DNA of 64,000 nucleotides from NCBI RefSeq assembly GCF_030547685.1, contig NZ_JAUOQM010000018.1, positions 27,174 to 91,173 of the forward strand, read 5' to 3'. A program made the translations under genes and the position numbers. Positions within the stretch are counted from its first letter, which is position 1, and each line of letters begins with the position of its first letter. The notes below the pieces were generated by a model. The model made no database searches. It was given only the letters and a program-made list of their open reading frames with translations, and was not told where the DNA came from. This document shows, piece after piece, positions 56,197-64,000 of this stretch. This stretch comes from Gilvimarinus sp. 2_MG-2023. GTDB lineage: Bacteria; Pseudomonadota; Gammaproteobacteria; Pseudomonadales; Cellvibrionaceae.

Positions 56197-56901
56197 ATGG
56201 ATATGCAGCATATCGAATTTGAACCGGCCTATGTTATTCACACTCGCCCCTATCGGGATACCAGCCTAATTGTCACTTTTTTCAGCCGCCACTATGGTGT
56301 GGTGGCCGGGGTGGCGCGCGGTCAACGAAAAGCCAGTAAAAAACACAACAAAACACCCATGCTCCCCTTTACGCCACTGCTGATTAATTTGCAGGGTAAG
56401 TCCTCTTTAAAATTAATCAGTCATTTTGAATGGGCAGGAAATACCAAAACTCTGCAGGGCTATGCGCTGTATTCCGGATTGTACCTGAATGAATTGCTGG
56501 TGCGTTTGCTGCCTGAGTGGTATGCGCACAGCAGCCTTTATGATGATTACCAGTGGGCGCTGGGTGCGCTGTCTGAAGGAGGGGATATCGAAGTGATACT
56601 GCGCCAGCTGGAAGGCAGGCTACTCGATAGCCTTGGGGTCAATATTAGCTGGCACACTCAGGCCGGCTCCGAGGAGCCTATTCGCACCGACCTGCACTAC
56701 CGGTTAGACACACAGGCAGGCTTTGTTCCACTATTTAATGCGAGTGAAGCCGGTGCCTTATCCGGGGAGGATATTCTTCAGGTGGCCGCTGGCAATTGGC
56801 GCCATGAACCGGCGCGCAGGTTGGCAAAGTATACTCATCGGCAGCTATTACAGCCTTTGCTGGGGGCAAAACCGCTGCAGTCGCGCCAGCTATTTCAATA
56901 A
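56197..56901 (+). CDS. recO: DNA repair protein RecO
   Basis: A 234-residue protein of the RecFOR pathway that loads RecA on SSB-coated gaps. The N-terminal OB fold (FEPAYVIHTRPYRDTSLIVTFF) and RGQRKASKKHNK basic loop are visible. No zinc cysteines, as in E. coli RecO. It ends the lepA-to-recO run and is convergent with barA. Confidence 0.95.
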   Translation: MDMQHIEFEPAYVIHTRPYRDTSLIVTFFSRHYGVVAGVARGQRKASKKHNKTPMLPFTPLLINLQGKSSLKLISHFEWAGNTKTLQGYALYSGLYLNELLVRLLPEWYAHSSLYDDYQWALGALSEGGDIEVILRQLEGRLLDSLGVNISWHTQAGSEEPIRTDLHYRLDTQAGFVPLFNASEAGALSGEDILQVAAGNWRHEPARRLAKYTHRQLLQPLLGAKPLQSRQLFQ

Positions 56902-56933
56902 TAAAGCGGTTGTGCCCACTTCTTAGAGCGAGG

Positions 56934-59708
56934 CTAGCTCTTATCATTCGTTAACTGTTCGAATATTTGGTCGAGATTTTGCTCTTCTCGCCACTGTAGA
57001 ATTTGTTCGATGGCATTGTTAAGTGCATTAATTTCGGCTTCGAGATTCTCAATTTGACCAGCCTGCAGGACTTTATCCAATAGGCCCGATAAGCTGCGCA
57101 AATGGGGCACACCGGTATAGCAGCAACTACCATATAGCTTGTGAATTAGCTCTTGTAGGCTTGCCCAGTGTTGTTCTTGATAGGCCTCATTAATTGCTTT
57201 TTTTTCCTCACTCAAGCTATCCAGCAGCATAGTCAGCATATCTTTGGCTAATGTAACTTTATGGTTGGCTAAGGATAAACACTGAGGTAGGTTGACCGGA
57301 CTATTAGGGTCGGAGGCTTCGCAATCACTGGAACCTGGGGCTTCCAGTACGCGGCGGAGCTGGCTCGACATACCAGTCCAGCGACTGAGCATATGATCGA
57401 GCTGCTTATCGGTCACGGGTTTGCGTATGCAGTCATCCATACCGCCAATAAGTAAGTCAGTTTTTTGTTCGGTCACCGTGTGGGCGGTGAGGGCAACTAT
57501 AGGGGTGCGCCTACCACTGCGTTGTTCTTTTTCACGAATACGCTTCGTCGCTTCAATACCATCCATGCCGGGCATTTGGATATCCATAAAAATAATATCA
57601 AAATTGGCGCGGTCGAATAAGTCTAAGGCCTGCATGCCACTGACAGCCTGAGTTACATTCACCCCTAAGTCGTGCAGAAATTCGGTAGTTAATTGTAAGT
57701 TGGCCTCGTTATCATCCACTAAAAGAACATCTAATTTTTCTTGTTCTTTTATCTCAATAGGTGCCTCGTCAGTTAAATGTAAATCCAATGCTTGGCTGAT
57801 GGCGTCTAATAATGGCTGACTTTGAATTGGTTTGACAATAAAAGAGATGACTTGGTTTTCAGGGTGCTGATGGAAAAAATTTCGATGTGCTGGTGTACAG
57901 CAAACGATTACTTTACAGAAAAATTCCACATTCAATTGCTCTGCCATATTGGCTATCAACGCTGGCGGCAGACGACGTTCGTCTGGTGAAATATCCCAAA
58001 GCATGAGTGAGTACTTTCGCCCTTGAGCTTGCTCGGAGCGTAAAATCGGAATGATATCGTGCACGGAATTTACCCAGAGAGATTCACCTTGCCAGCTCTG
58101 CATTAAAGATTGCAGTTGTCCGAAGGCCGCATTGCTCTGCGCGCAGACGAGTACCCGATGGTTTTTTAAAGCGTTGTATTCGGGGGCGATATAATGCGGG
58201 TCTACGCCTAAGGTTGCTGTAAACCAAAAAGTGGCTCCAGGCTCGGCTTCGCTCTCGACTCCAATCTCTCCCTGCATTCTGTCTACTAGTCCCTTGCAAA
58301 TTGCCAGGCCTAAGCCGGTTCCGCCGTATTCACGCGAGGTGGACGCATCGGCCTGAGCAAAGGCGGAGAAAAGTTGATTTTGTTGTTCTTGCGATAGACC
58401 AATACCTTGATCGCGGACGATCCCTTTGATAGTGATTTGATTTTCTTCAAAGTGGGTTAATTGAAATTCGATTGTAATGGTTCCGCGCTCACTGAACTTA
58501 ATCGCGTTGCCTAACAAGTTAGATAGAATTTGTGAGAAGCGCAGTGGGTCTCCCATTAGCTGCGGCGGAATATTATTGTCGATAATCGTGGTAATTTGTA
58601 GATTTTTTTCTGAGGCATCAAACGATAGAGTTTCCACCGTGGATTCCACCACTTGACGTAAAGGCAAGGGAGCGTAGTCGAGCTCTAATTTTCCGGACTC
58701 TATTTTGGAAAAATCTAAAATATCGTTGATAATGGTCAGCAAATTATGGGCTGAGTCGTGAATGGTTTGTACATAACCGCGCTGCTTTTCATCGAGCTTC
58801 GTTTTTAGGGCAAGGTTCGAAAAACCAATAATGCCATTGAGTGGGGTGCGAATTTCGTGGCTGGTATTGGCCAGGAACTCTGATTTAATTTGGCTGGCTG
58901 CGAGCGCCTCCTTTCGAGCCATATCCAGTTCAATATTCTGTACCTCGATCGTCTCCATAGTTTCGCGTACGTCGTGCATCGACTGTTCAATGTGTAATTG
59001 CATATCACCTTGAGCTTGTTCTTGCGCCTTGGCCATATCATTGACCGCTGCGGCCAAACACTCAAACTCATAGGCAAAGTATCCGTTTACTCGCGCGTTC
59101 AGTTGACCGGCGCTAATTTTTTCTACCGCGGTGCGAATCAAATGCAGTGGCGTGGCAATATTGGCATTGAGCTTGACGGCCAAATAACCCGCCAAAAGCA
59201 AACACGCCATAGTCGCCAACACCACAATCAATAACACCTGATAGATCGTTATCCAGTAAGGCGATAACAGCAATTCAATTTCCAGCCAGCCTAAGGCTTG
59301 CTGCCCTTCGCTGTTAACAATGGGGTGGTGATAGCGGATAGAACCTTGAGTTTGTTTTTCATGGACATGGCCATTGGCCACAATTGTGTCCGTAGTGACT
59401 GCAAAAAATTTAGGGCCTACATGGTAGTCGAGCTGGTGGGTGGTGTCGTGCACATGAATGGCCCTAACCAGTGGTTCCTCCAAAGTGGCTTGAATCAGGG
59501 CTTCTAGAATCGCGGGGTTGTTAGCCGACAACGAAATATGAGCAAGGTTTGCGGTTTTCTCTGCCAGTAGCCAGCCACGTTTTTCGACAAAGTCATCGAG
59601 CTTGCTGACAAACAAGAATGTCAGTGTGGCCGACAGCAAAAGCGAGATACTGATGGCGGGCAGGAGGATAAGCCTCCATACTTCGGTTTTTACGCTGCTT
59701 GTTTTCAT
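56934..59708 (-). CDS. barA: Hybrid sensor histidine kinase of the BarA/GacS type
   Basis: A 924-residue membrane sensor. Span 1 at about 10-34, periplasmic domain to 150, span 2 at 153-180, HAMP at 180-235, histidine kinase with His284 in [12 protein letters not shown] and ATPase domain ending [12 protein letters not shown], a degenerate receiver-like stretch (515-645), a true receiver with Asp709 ([13 protein letters not shown]) and an HPt domain with His856 ([10 protein letters not shown]). This order fits BarA/GacS, which activates UvrY/GacA and small RNAs of the Rsm/Csr system. The location next to cysM-rlmD also matches gacS in pseudomonads. It is divergent from cysM with 102 bp between starts. 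Confidence 0.94.
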   Translation of the reverse strand: MKTSSVKTEVWRLILLPAISISLLLSATLTFLFVSKLDDFVEKRGWLLAEKTANLAHISLSANNPAILEALIQATLEEPLVRAIHVHDTTHQLDYHVGPKFFAVTTDTIVANGHVHEKQTQGSIRYHHPIVNSEGQQALGWLEIELLLSPYWITIYQVLLIVVLATMACLLLAGYLAVKLNANIATPLHLIRTAVEKISAGQLNARVNGYFAYEFECLAAAVNDMAKAQEQAQGDMQLHIEQSMHDVRETMETIEVQNIELDMARKEALAASQIKSEFLANTSHEIRTPLNGIIGFSNLALKTKLDEKQRGYVQTIHDSAHNLLTIINDILDFSKIESGKLELDYAPLPLRQVVESTVETLSFDASEKNLQITTIIDNNIPPQLMGDPLRFSQILSNLLGNAIKFSERGTITIEFQLTHFEENQITIKGIVRDQGIGLSQEQQNQLFSAFAQADASTSREYGGTGLGLAICKGLVDRMQGEIGVESEAEPGATFWFTATLGVDPHYIAPEYNALKNHRVLVCAQSNAAFGQLQSLMQSWQGESLWVNSVHDIIPILRSEQAQGRKYSLMLWDISPDERRLPPALIANMAEQLNVEFFCKVIVCCTPAHRNFFHQHPENQVISFIVKPIQSQPLLDAISQALDLHLTDEAPIEIKEQEKLDVLLVDDNEANLQLTTEFLHDLGVNVTQAVSGMQALDLFDRANFDIIFMDIQMPGMDGIEATKRIREKEQRSGRRTPIVALTAHTVTEQKTDLLIGGMDDCIRKPVTDKQLDHMLSRWTGMSSQLRRVLEAPGSSDCEASDPNSPVNLPQCLSLANHKVTLAKDMLTMLLDSLSEEKKAINEAYQEQHWASLQELIHKLYGSCCYTGVPHLRSLSGLLDKVLQAGQIENLEAEINALNNAIEQILQWREEQNLDQIFEQLTNDKS

Positions 59709-59810
59709 GGATTATGCTTATCGTTGATTATCACGCAGTAATTGATACTTGCCCCGAGGCTCCTTAGAATAGTCGCCTTTTGCGCTGCGCTGCAAGTCAC
59801 TGAGGTTCAT

Positions 59811-60710
59811 ATGGATTTTCCTACCATCGATGCATATGTGGGCAATACGCCCCTGGTGCGAGCGCAGCGCCTGCTGCCCGCCACAAGCAGCAATACCCTG
59901 TTGCTTAAACTGGAGGGCAATAACCCGGCCGGTTCGGTAAAAGATCGCCCGGCGCTATCGATGATAGAGCGGGCCGAAGCGCGTGGTGATATTGCTCCCG
60001 GCGATAGTTTAATTGAAGCCACCAGCGGCAATACCGGCATTGCCCTGGCAATGGTGGCAGCTATTAAAGGCTATCCGATTACCTTGATTATGCCCGATAA
60101 CAGTACCGAAGAGCGCAAAGCCTCAATGGCCGCCTACGGCGCCCAGCTAATTTTGGTCAGCAAAGAGCAGGGCATGGAAGGCGCACGTGATCTGGCCCTG
60201 CAAATGCAAAGTGAAGGCAAGGGTAAGGTGCTCGATCAATTCGCCAATGCCGATAACCCCGAGGCGCACTATCGCGGCACCGGGCCGGAAATTTGGCAGC
60301 AAAGCGGCGGTACCATCACCCATTTTATTAGCTCCATGGGCACGACCGGTACCATTATGGGCTGCTCGCGTTACTTAAAAGAGCAAAACCCCGCGGTGCA
60401 AATCATCGGTTTGCAGCCGGAAGACGGCGCCGCCATTCCGGGTATTCGCCGCTGGCCGCAAGAGTACTTGCCGTCTATTTACGAAAACCAGCGCGTGGAT
60501 CGTATTGTCAGCATGTCGCAAGGGCGAGCCGAGCAAGCGATGCGCGATCTGGCTCAGCGCGAAGGTATTTTTTGCGGCGTCTCATCGGGCGGAGCCGTAG
60601 CGGCCGCGCTGGAGCTGGCCGAGTCGGTCGAAGACGCAGTTATTGTCGCCATCATCTGTGACCGGGGGGATCGCTACCTCTCCTCCGGTTTGTTTAACCG
60701 CGCTTTATGA
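59811..60710 (+). CDS. cysM: Cysteine synthase B
   Basis: A 299-residue PLP enzyme making cysteine from O-acetylserine and sulfide or thiosulfate. The ATG at 59811 follows GAGG. PLP Lys44 lies in NNPAGSVKDRPAL and the phosphate loop in ATSGNTGIALA. It is a CysM type by the NPAGSVKDRPA pattern. Its last four bases overlap the rlmD start (ATGA). Confidence 0.95.
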   Translation: MDFPTIDAYVGNTPLVRAQRLLPATSSNTLLLKLEGNNPAGSVKDRPALSMIERAEARGDIAPGDSLIEATSGNTGIALAMVAAIKGYPITLIMPDNSTEERKASMAAYGAQLILVSKEQGMEGARDLALQMQSEGKGKVLDQFANADNPEAHYRGTGPEIWQQSGGTITHFISSMGTTGTIMGCSRYLKEQNPAVQIIGLQPEDGAAIPGIRRWPQEYLPSIYENQRVDRIVSMSQGRAEQAMRDLAQREGIFCGVSSGGAVAAALELAESVEDAVIVAIICDRGDRYLSSGLFNRAL

Positions 60711-62068
60711 AATCGCGACGACCCGGACACGGCAACCGGGGCCGCAGGCCGCGTCAGGCCGCCGCAGTGCCGACCGAGCCGGTTACTTTAACCATTGACG
60801 GGTACATTCACGATGGCCGCGGTCTGGCTCGCCACCAGGGCCAGGCGGTGTTCGTCAGCGGCGCGCTGGATTCCGAGCAGGTTGAAGCCCGCTGGACTAA
60901 GCGCCAGTCGCGTTTTTCTGAGGCGCGATTACTGCAAGTGCTGAGTCCATCGCCCCAGCGCGTTGAGCCGGCCTGCAAACACTACGGTCGTTGCGGCGGT
61001 TGCCAGTTGCAGCACGCCAGCCATGCCCATCAATTAGAGATTAAGCAAAACAGTGTGCTCGACCAGCTGGCCCGAGCCGGTGCCCCAGCGCCTCAAACAC
61101 TGTTGCCGCCGATCGTCGGTAACCCCTGGCACTATCGCAGCCGCGCCCGCCTGGCGGTTATGTTCGATAAGGCGGGGCAGTTGAGTTTTGGTTTTCGTCG
61201 CCAGGGTGATAGCCAGCTGGTGAACATCGAGCAGTGCCCGGTTTTACCCGAGAGCTTGCAAGGCTTAATTGAGCCGCTGCGTGTGTTGTTGCAACAGCTG
61301 GATGTCAAAGCCGTTAGCCATGTGGAGCTAATTGCCACGCAAGATCAGTCGGTTGTGATCTTGCGCCACACCCGAGCGCTAAAACCCGAGGCCTGCGCGG
61401 CTTTAACGCATTTTGCCGAGAGCCAGTGTTGCCAAGTGTGGCTCAGCCCCGACAACCAGCAGTTGACCGATATCGCCGGTGAGCCGCTCGACCCCAGATT
61501 GTCCTTTGCTCTTGTCGGTGGCAGTCTAGAACTTAGGTTTCATCCGCTGGACTTCACTCAAGTCAATCCCGAGATTAATCGCGCCATGGTGGATCAGGCG
61601 GTGCGGCTGTTAGACCCACAGACAGACGAGCATGTGTTGGATTTATTTTGCGGCATTGGCAACTTCTCATTGCCCTTGGCGCAACAGGCCGGCCGGGTAA
61701 CCGGCGTGGAGGCCATCAAAAGCATGGTGGCGCGCGCCGACGAGAATGCTCAGAGTAATCAGCTAAGCAATCTTGACTTTATCGCCGCGGACTTAGAGCA
61801 GGCCTCACTCAAAACGCTGCAAAAGAAGATTGGTCAATTTCACGCGGTGTTACTCGACCCACCGCGCGCCGGTGCCGCCTTGGCGTGTCAGCAGCTAGCC
61901 GAGACCGCAGCCAAGCGTATTCTCTATGTGTCGTGTAATCCGGCCACTTTGGCACGCGATGCCCATAGCCTGACTCAGGCCGGTTTTAGTCTCGACAGCT
62001 TGGGTATTATGGAGATGTTTCCCCACACCTCTCATGTCGAAACCATGGCCCTGTTTACTCGCCGTTAA
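60707..62068 (+). CDS. rlmD: 23S rRNA (uracil1939-C5)-methyltransferase
   Basis: A 453-residue RNA methyltransferase (RumA). A basic N-terminal tail (SRRPGHGNRGRRPRQ) and TRAM domain precede Fe-S cysteines Cys90, Cys96, Cys99 and Cys177. The SAM motif DLFCGIGNFSLPLA and catalytic CNPATLARD follow. It is translationally coupled to cysM. Confidence 0.96.
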   Translation: MKSRRPGHGNRGRRPRQAAAVPTEPVTLTIDGYIHDGRGLARHQGQAVFVSGALDSEQVEARWTKRQSRFSEARLLQVLSPSPQRVEPACKHYGRCGGCQLQHASHAHQLEIKQNSVLDQLARAGAPAPQTLLPPIVGNPWHYRSRARLAVMFDKAGQLSFGFRRQGDSQLVNIEQCPVLPESLQGLIEPLRVLLQQLDVKAVSHVELIATQDQSVVILRHTRALKPEACAALTHFAESQCCQVWLSPDNQQLTDIAGEPLDPRLSFALVGGSLELRFHPLDFTQVNPEINRAMVDQAVRLLDPQTDEHVLDLFCGIGNFSLPLAQQAGRVTGVEAIKSMVARADENAQSNQLSNLDFIAADLEQASLKTLQKKIGQFHAVLLDPPRAGAALACQQLAETAAKRILYVSCNPATLARDAHSLTQAGFSLDSLGIMEMFPHTSHVETMALFTRR

Positions 62069-62111
62069 AAGCAGGTATGATCATGCCATCGTGTTGGGAT
62101 GATCGGATGCC

Positions 62112-63752
62112 ATGTATCACCAGTATTTTGGACTAAAAGAGCCAGCTTTCTCCATTGCGGTCAACCCGCGCTATCTGTACATGAGTGAGCAGCACAGGGA
62201 GGCACTGGCACACTTGCTCTACGGTGTGCAGGGCGGCGGCTTTGTTTTGCTTACCGGTGAGGTAGGGACGGGTAAAACCACGATTATTCGCTCATTGCTG
62301 GAGCAGCTGCCCGAGGGCACCGACCTGGCCATGGTGTTTAACCCCATGGCCGAAGTGCCCGAAATGCTGCAAATGATTTGCGATGAACTGGGGGCGAAGT
62401 ACCCACCGGAGAGCCCCAGTATAAAAACCCTGACCGATACACTGCACCGCTACCTGCTGGATAACCACAGCCGCGGTCGGCGTACCGTTTTGTTGATTGA
62501 TGAAGCTCAGTTGTTGTCACCCGAGGCGTTAGAGCAAATTCGCCTGCTCACTAACCTCGAGACCAACACACAAAAACTACTGCAAATAATTTTGGTCGGC
62601 CAGCCCGAGCTCAACCGCCTGTTGGCCCAGCCGCGCTTGCGGCAATTATCCCAGCGCATTACCGCCCGGTTTCATTTAAACCCGCTAACTCTGGCCGAAA
62701 CGCGCGCTTATATCAGCCACCGTTTGCAGGTGGCCGGGCTTACCGGCGCGCGCAATCCATTCCCCGAAACCATTGTGCGCAAAATTTTTTCTTACAGTGG
62801 CGGCATTCCGCGGCGAATTAATATTCTCTGTGAGCGGGCCTTAGTCGGGCTCTATGGTCACAACAAGGATCGCGTCGACCGCAAGATTCTGCGGCTTGCC
62901 AAGCGTGAAGTAAACGGCGTTCCAGGTGCCTCGGCCGCGGCGCTCAACCGTCGCAGCGCGAGGCATTGGTGGCCACAGGCATTGCTATTGTTATTGGGTG
63001 TTGCCGCAATGACCGGCTGGTGGTTTATCTCAGAGGCGGGGCGGGGCGAGCAGGGCGCTGCGGCCGATACCGTCGTGGATGCTTCGCCCGAAGCCAGCCC
63101 GGTGGTTCCCGCCGAGCAAGTGCTGCCCCCGGTGGCGACCCAAAGCCCCTCTGTGCCCGACTACAGCATTCGCTATTTGTCCGATGCCCAGGCTCAACTC
63201 GCCGCCCACAGCGGTTTATCGGGCTCGCTTATCTGTCTAAATGGCAGTGCTCAGGCGGTGGCTTGCGAGGTGGAACAGGTTGATACCTGGCAGGCGTTGG
63301 TGGCACTCAACCGCCCGGTATTATTAACCCTGACCACGGAAGATAAATTTCGCGCCTATGGGGTGCTGACGGCCATTGATAAAGAAAATGCCGAACTGTT
63401 AGATGCCAGTGGCAAACCCCATAGCGTAGCACTGGCCGAACTCGGCGCTCGCTGGAATGGCCAGGTGTTGTACCTATGGCACAAACCGCCCGGCTATAAC
63501 TCCGGGGCAGCCGTCGGAGTGGGGGATCGTGGCCCCTTGGTGCGCTGGCTGGCGCAAGCCTTTGCTCAGCTGGATGGGCAGGCGAAACCCCTCGCGGAGT
63601 CGCAATTTACCCAAGCCCTGGCCGATCGCTTAAAAATTTTTCAGCGCAAACACGGCTTAACAGTGGATGGTATTTTGGGGCAAAAAACCATCTTGCGGCT
63701 CAATGAACGCCTGGGTATAGATACCTCACTGCAGGTGGAGGGGGACTGGTAA
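62112..63752 (+). CDS. exeA: ExeA/GspA-type AAA ATPase with peptidoglycan-binding domain
   Basis: A 546-residue inner-membrane ATPase that works with ExeB to place the type II secretin through the cell wall. Walker A GEVGTGKTT is at 49-57 and Walker B TVLLIDEAQLL near 125-135. A membrane span lies at about 287-308, then a Pro/Ala-rich linker and a peptidoglycan-binding domain ending HGLTVDGILGQKTILRLNE. The exeB start overlaps its stop by one base. No other type II secretion gene is in the window. Confidence 0.92.
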   Translation: MYHQYFGLKEPAFSIAVNPRYLYMSEQHREALAHLLYGVQGGGFVLLTGEVGTGKTTIIRSLLEQLPEGTDLAMVFNPMAEVPEMLQMICDELGAKYPPESPSIKTLTDTLHRYLLDNHSRGRRTVLLIDEAQLLSPEALEQIRLLTNLETNTQKLLQIILVGQPELNRLLAQPRLRQLSQRITARFHLNPLTLAETRAYISHRLQVAGLTGARNPFPETIVRKIFSYSGGIPRRINILCERALVGLYGHNKDRVDRKILRLAKREVNGVPGASAAALNRRSARHWWPQALLLLLGVAAMTGWWFISEAGRGEQGAAADTVVDASPEASPVVPAEQVLPPVATQSPSVPDYSIRYLSDAQAQLAAHSGLSGSLICLNGSAQAVACEVEQVDTWQALVALNRPVLLTLTTEDKFRAYGVLTAIDKENAELLDASGKPHSVALAELGARWNGQVLYLWHKPPGYNSGAAVGVGDRGPLVRWLAQAFAQLDGQAKPLAESQFTQALADRLKIFQRKHGLTVDGILGQKTILRLNERLGIDTSLQVEGDW

Positions 63753-64000
63753 TGTCGCTACTACTGGAAGCTTTACGCAAGGCCGATCGCGAGCGCGAAG
63801 GCAGCAATCACCCCGCCGGGCTAGACACCGCCCACACGCCAGCGTCAACCGAGCCGAATCGGGTTAATTTGCTGCTCATCGCACTGGCCGTGGCGGTAGT
63901 GCTATTGCTCGCGCTGGTGCTCTGGCTTACCTTGCGCGCGTCGCCGCCCAATGCTGTGACCACCGAGCCGCCTGCCCCCGCGGTAAAACCGCTAGAGCCC
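63752..64000 (+). CDS. exeB: ExeB/GspB-type protein, 3' end outside window
   Basis: 83 codons are visible. The start MSLLLEALRKADREREG and a membrane span (about 39-61, LLLIALAVAVVLLLALVLWL) followed by a Pro-rich stretch are typical of GspB/ExeB and of related LysM-less partners of ExeA. The C-terminal periplasmic domain is not seen. Its ATG overlaps the exeA stop (TAATG). Confidence 0.88.
   Translation, partial: MSLLLEALRKADREREGSNHPAGLDTAHTPASTEPNRVNLLLIALAVAVVLLLALVLWLTLRASPPNAVTTEPPAPAVKPLEP

Overview
The window reads as chromosome of a gammaproteobacterium, most likely a Cellvibrionaceae-type marine or polysaccharide-degrading bacterium (Saccharophagus, Teredinibacter, Cellvibrio and relatives). 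Grounds are the long serine-rich linker in the first protein, the housekeeping order lepA-lepB-DUF4845-rnc-era-recO followed by a BarA/GacS kinase and cysM-rlmD, the presence of BamC, RsmJ and Bfd/Bfr, and ExeA/ExeB at the right edge. The assignment is inference; no rRNA gene is present to settle it.

Layout. Bases 1-5300 are an accessory, partly decayed island: a secreted Ser-linker protein cut by the window edge, the catalytic remnant of a reprolysin-like zinc protease, a possible transposase tail, a sigma-54 regulator cut off at the start of its AAA+ domain, a small winged-helix regulator behind a 19-bp inverted repeat, the first codons of its lost partner gene, and an orphan lipoprotein. 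Bases 5300-16100 hold gcvP, a Hanks-type Ser/Thr kinase with a large extracytoplasmic region, a coiled-coil lipoprotein, a TetR/AhpD-like divergent pair, bfd-bfr, a 2-Cys peroxiredoxin and ung. Bases 16100-30000 carry the minus-strand run argD-argF-ygfZ-HDOD, then hyuB, hrpB, a TonB-dependent receptor, grxD, an LpxL-type acyltransferase and corA.

Bases 30000-40400 are biosynthetic and envelope genes: purC, queE-queC (preQ0), two identical tRNA-Lys genes with a clear promoter and terminator, nadA, dapA-bamC-MBL-PilZ, an LRR lipoprotein, an OmpA-type lipoprotein and rsmJ. Bases 40596-44725 are the most unusual intact locus: a circularly permuted ATP-grasp protein, an alpha-E protein and a zinc-ribbon HExxH metallopeptidase in a translationally coupled operon, with the proteasome-like Anbu peptidase convergent on it. 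SelO (protein AMPylator) and a NADAR protein follow. Bases 47100-51100 are a minus-strand group (dienelactone hydrolase, DUF1461, MFS, dapE). The rest is the lepA-to-recO block, barA, cysM-rlmD and exeA-exeB.

How genes work together: QueE and QueC supply preQ0; DapA and DapE both serve the lysine/diaminopimelate pathway; ArgD and ArgF serve arginine synthesis; Bfd releases iron from Bfr; LepB, Rnc and Era are translation, RNA and secretion housekeeping. The ATP-grasp/alpha-E/metallopeptidase/Anbu set probably makes and then trims or degrades a peptide-like conjugate; this is inferred from the known families, and the substrate is unknown.
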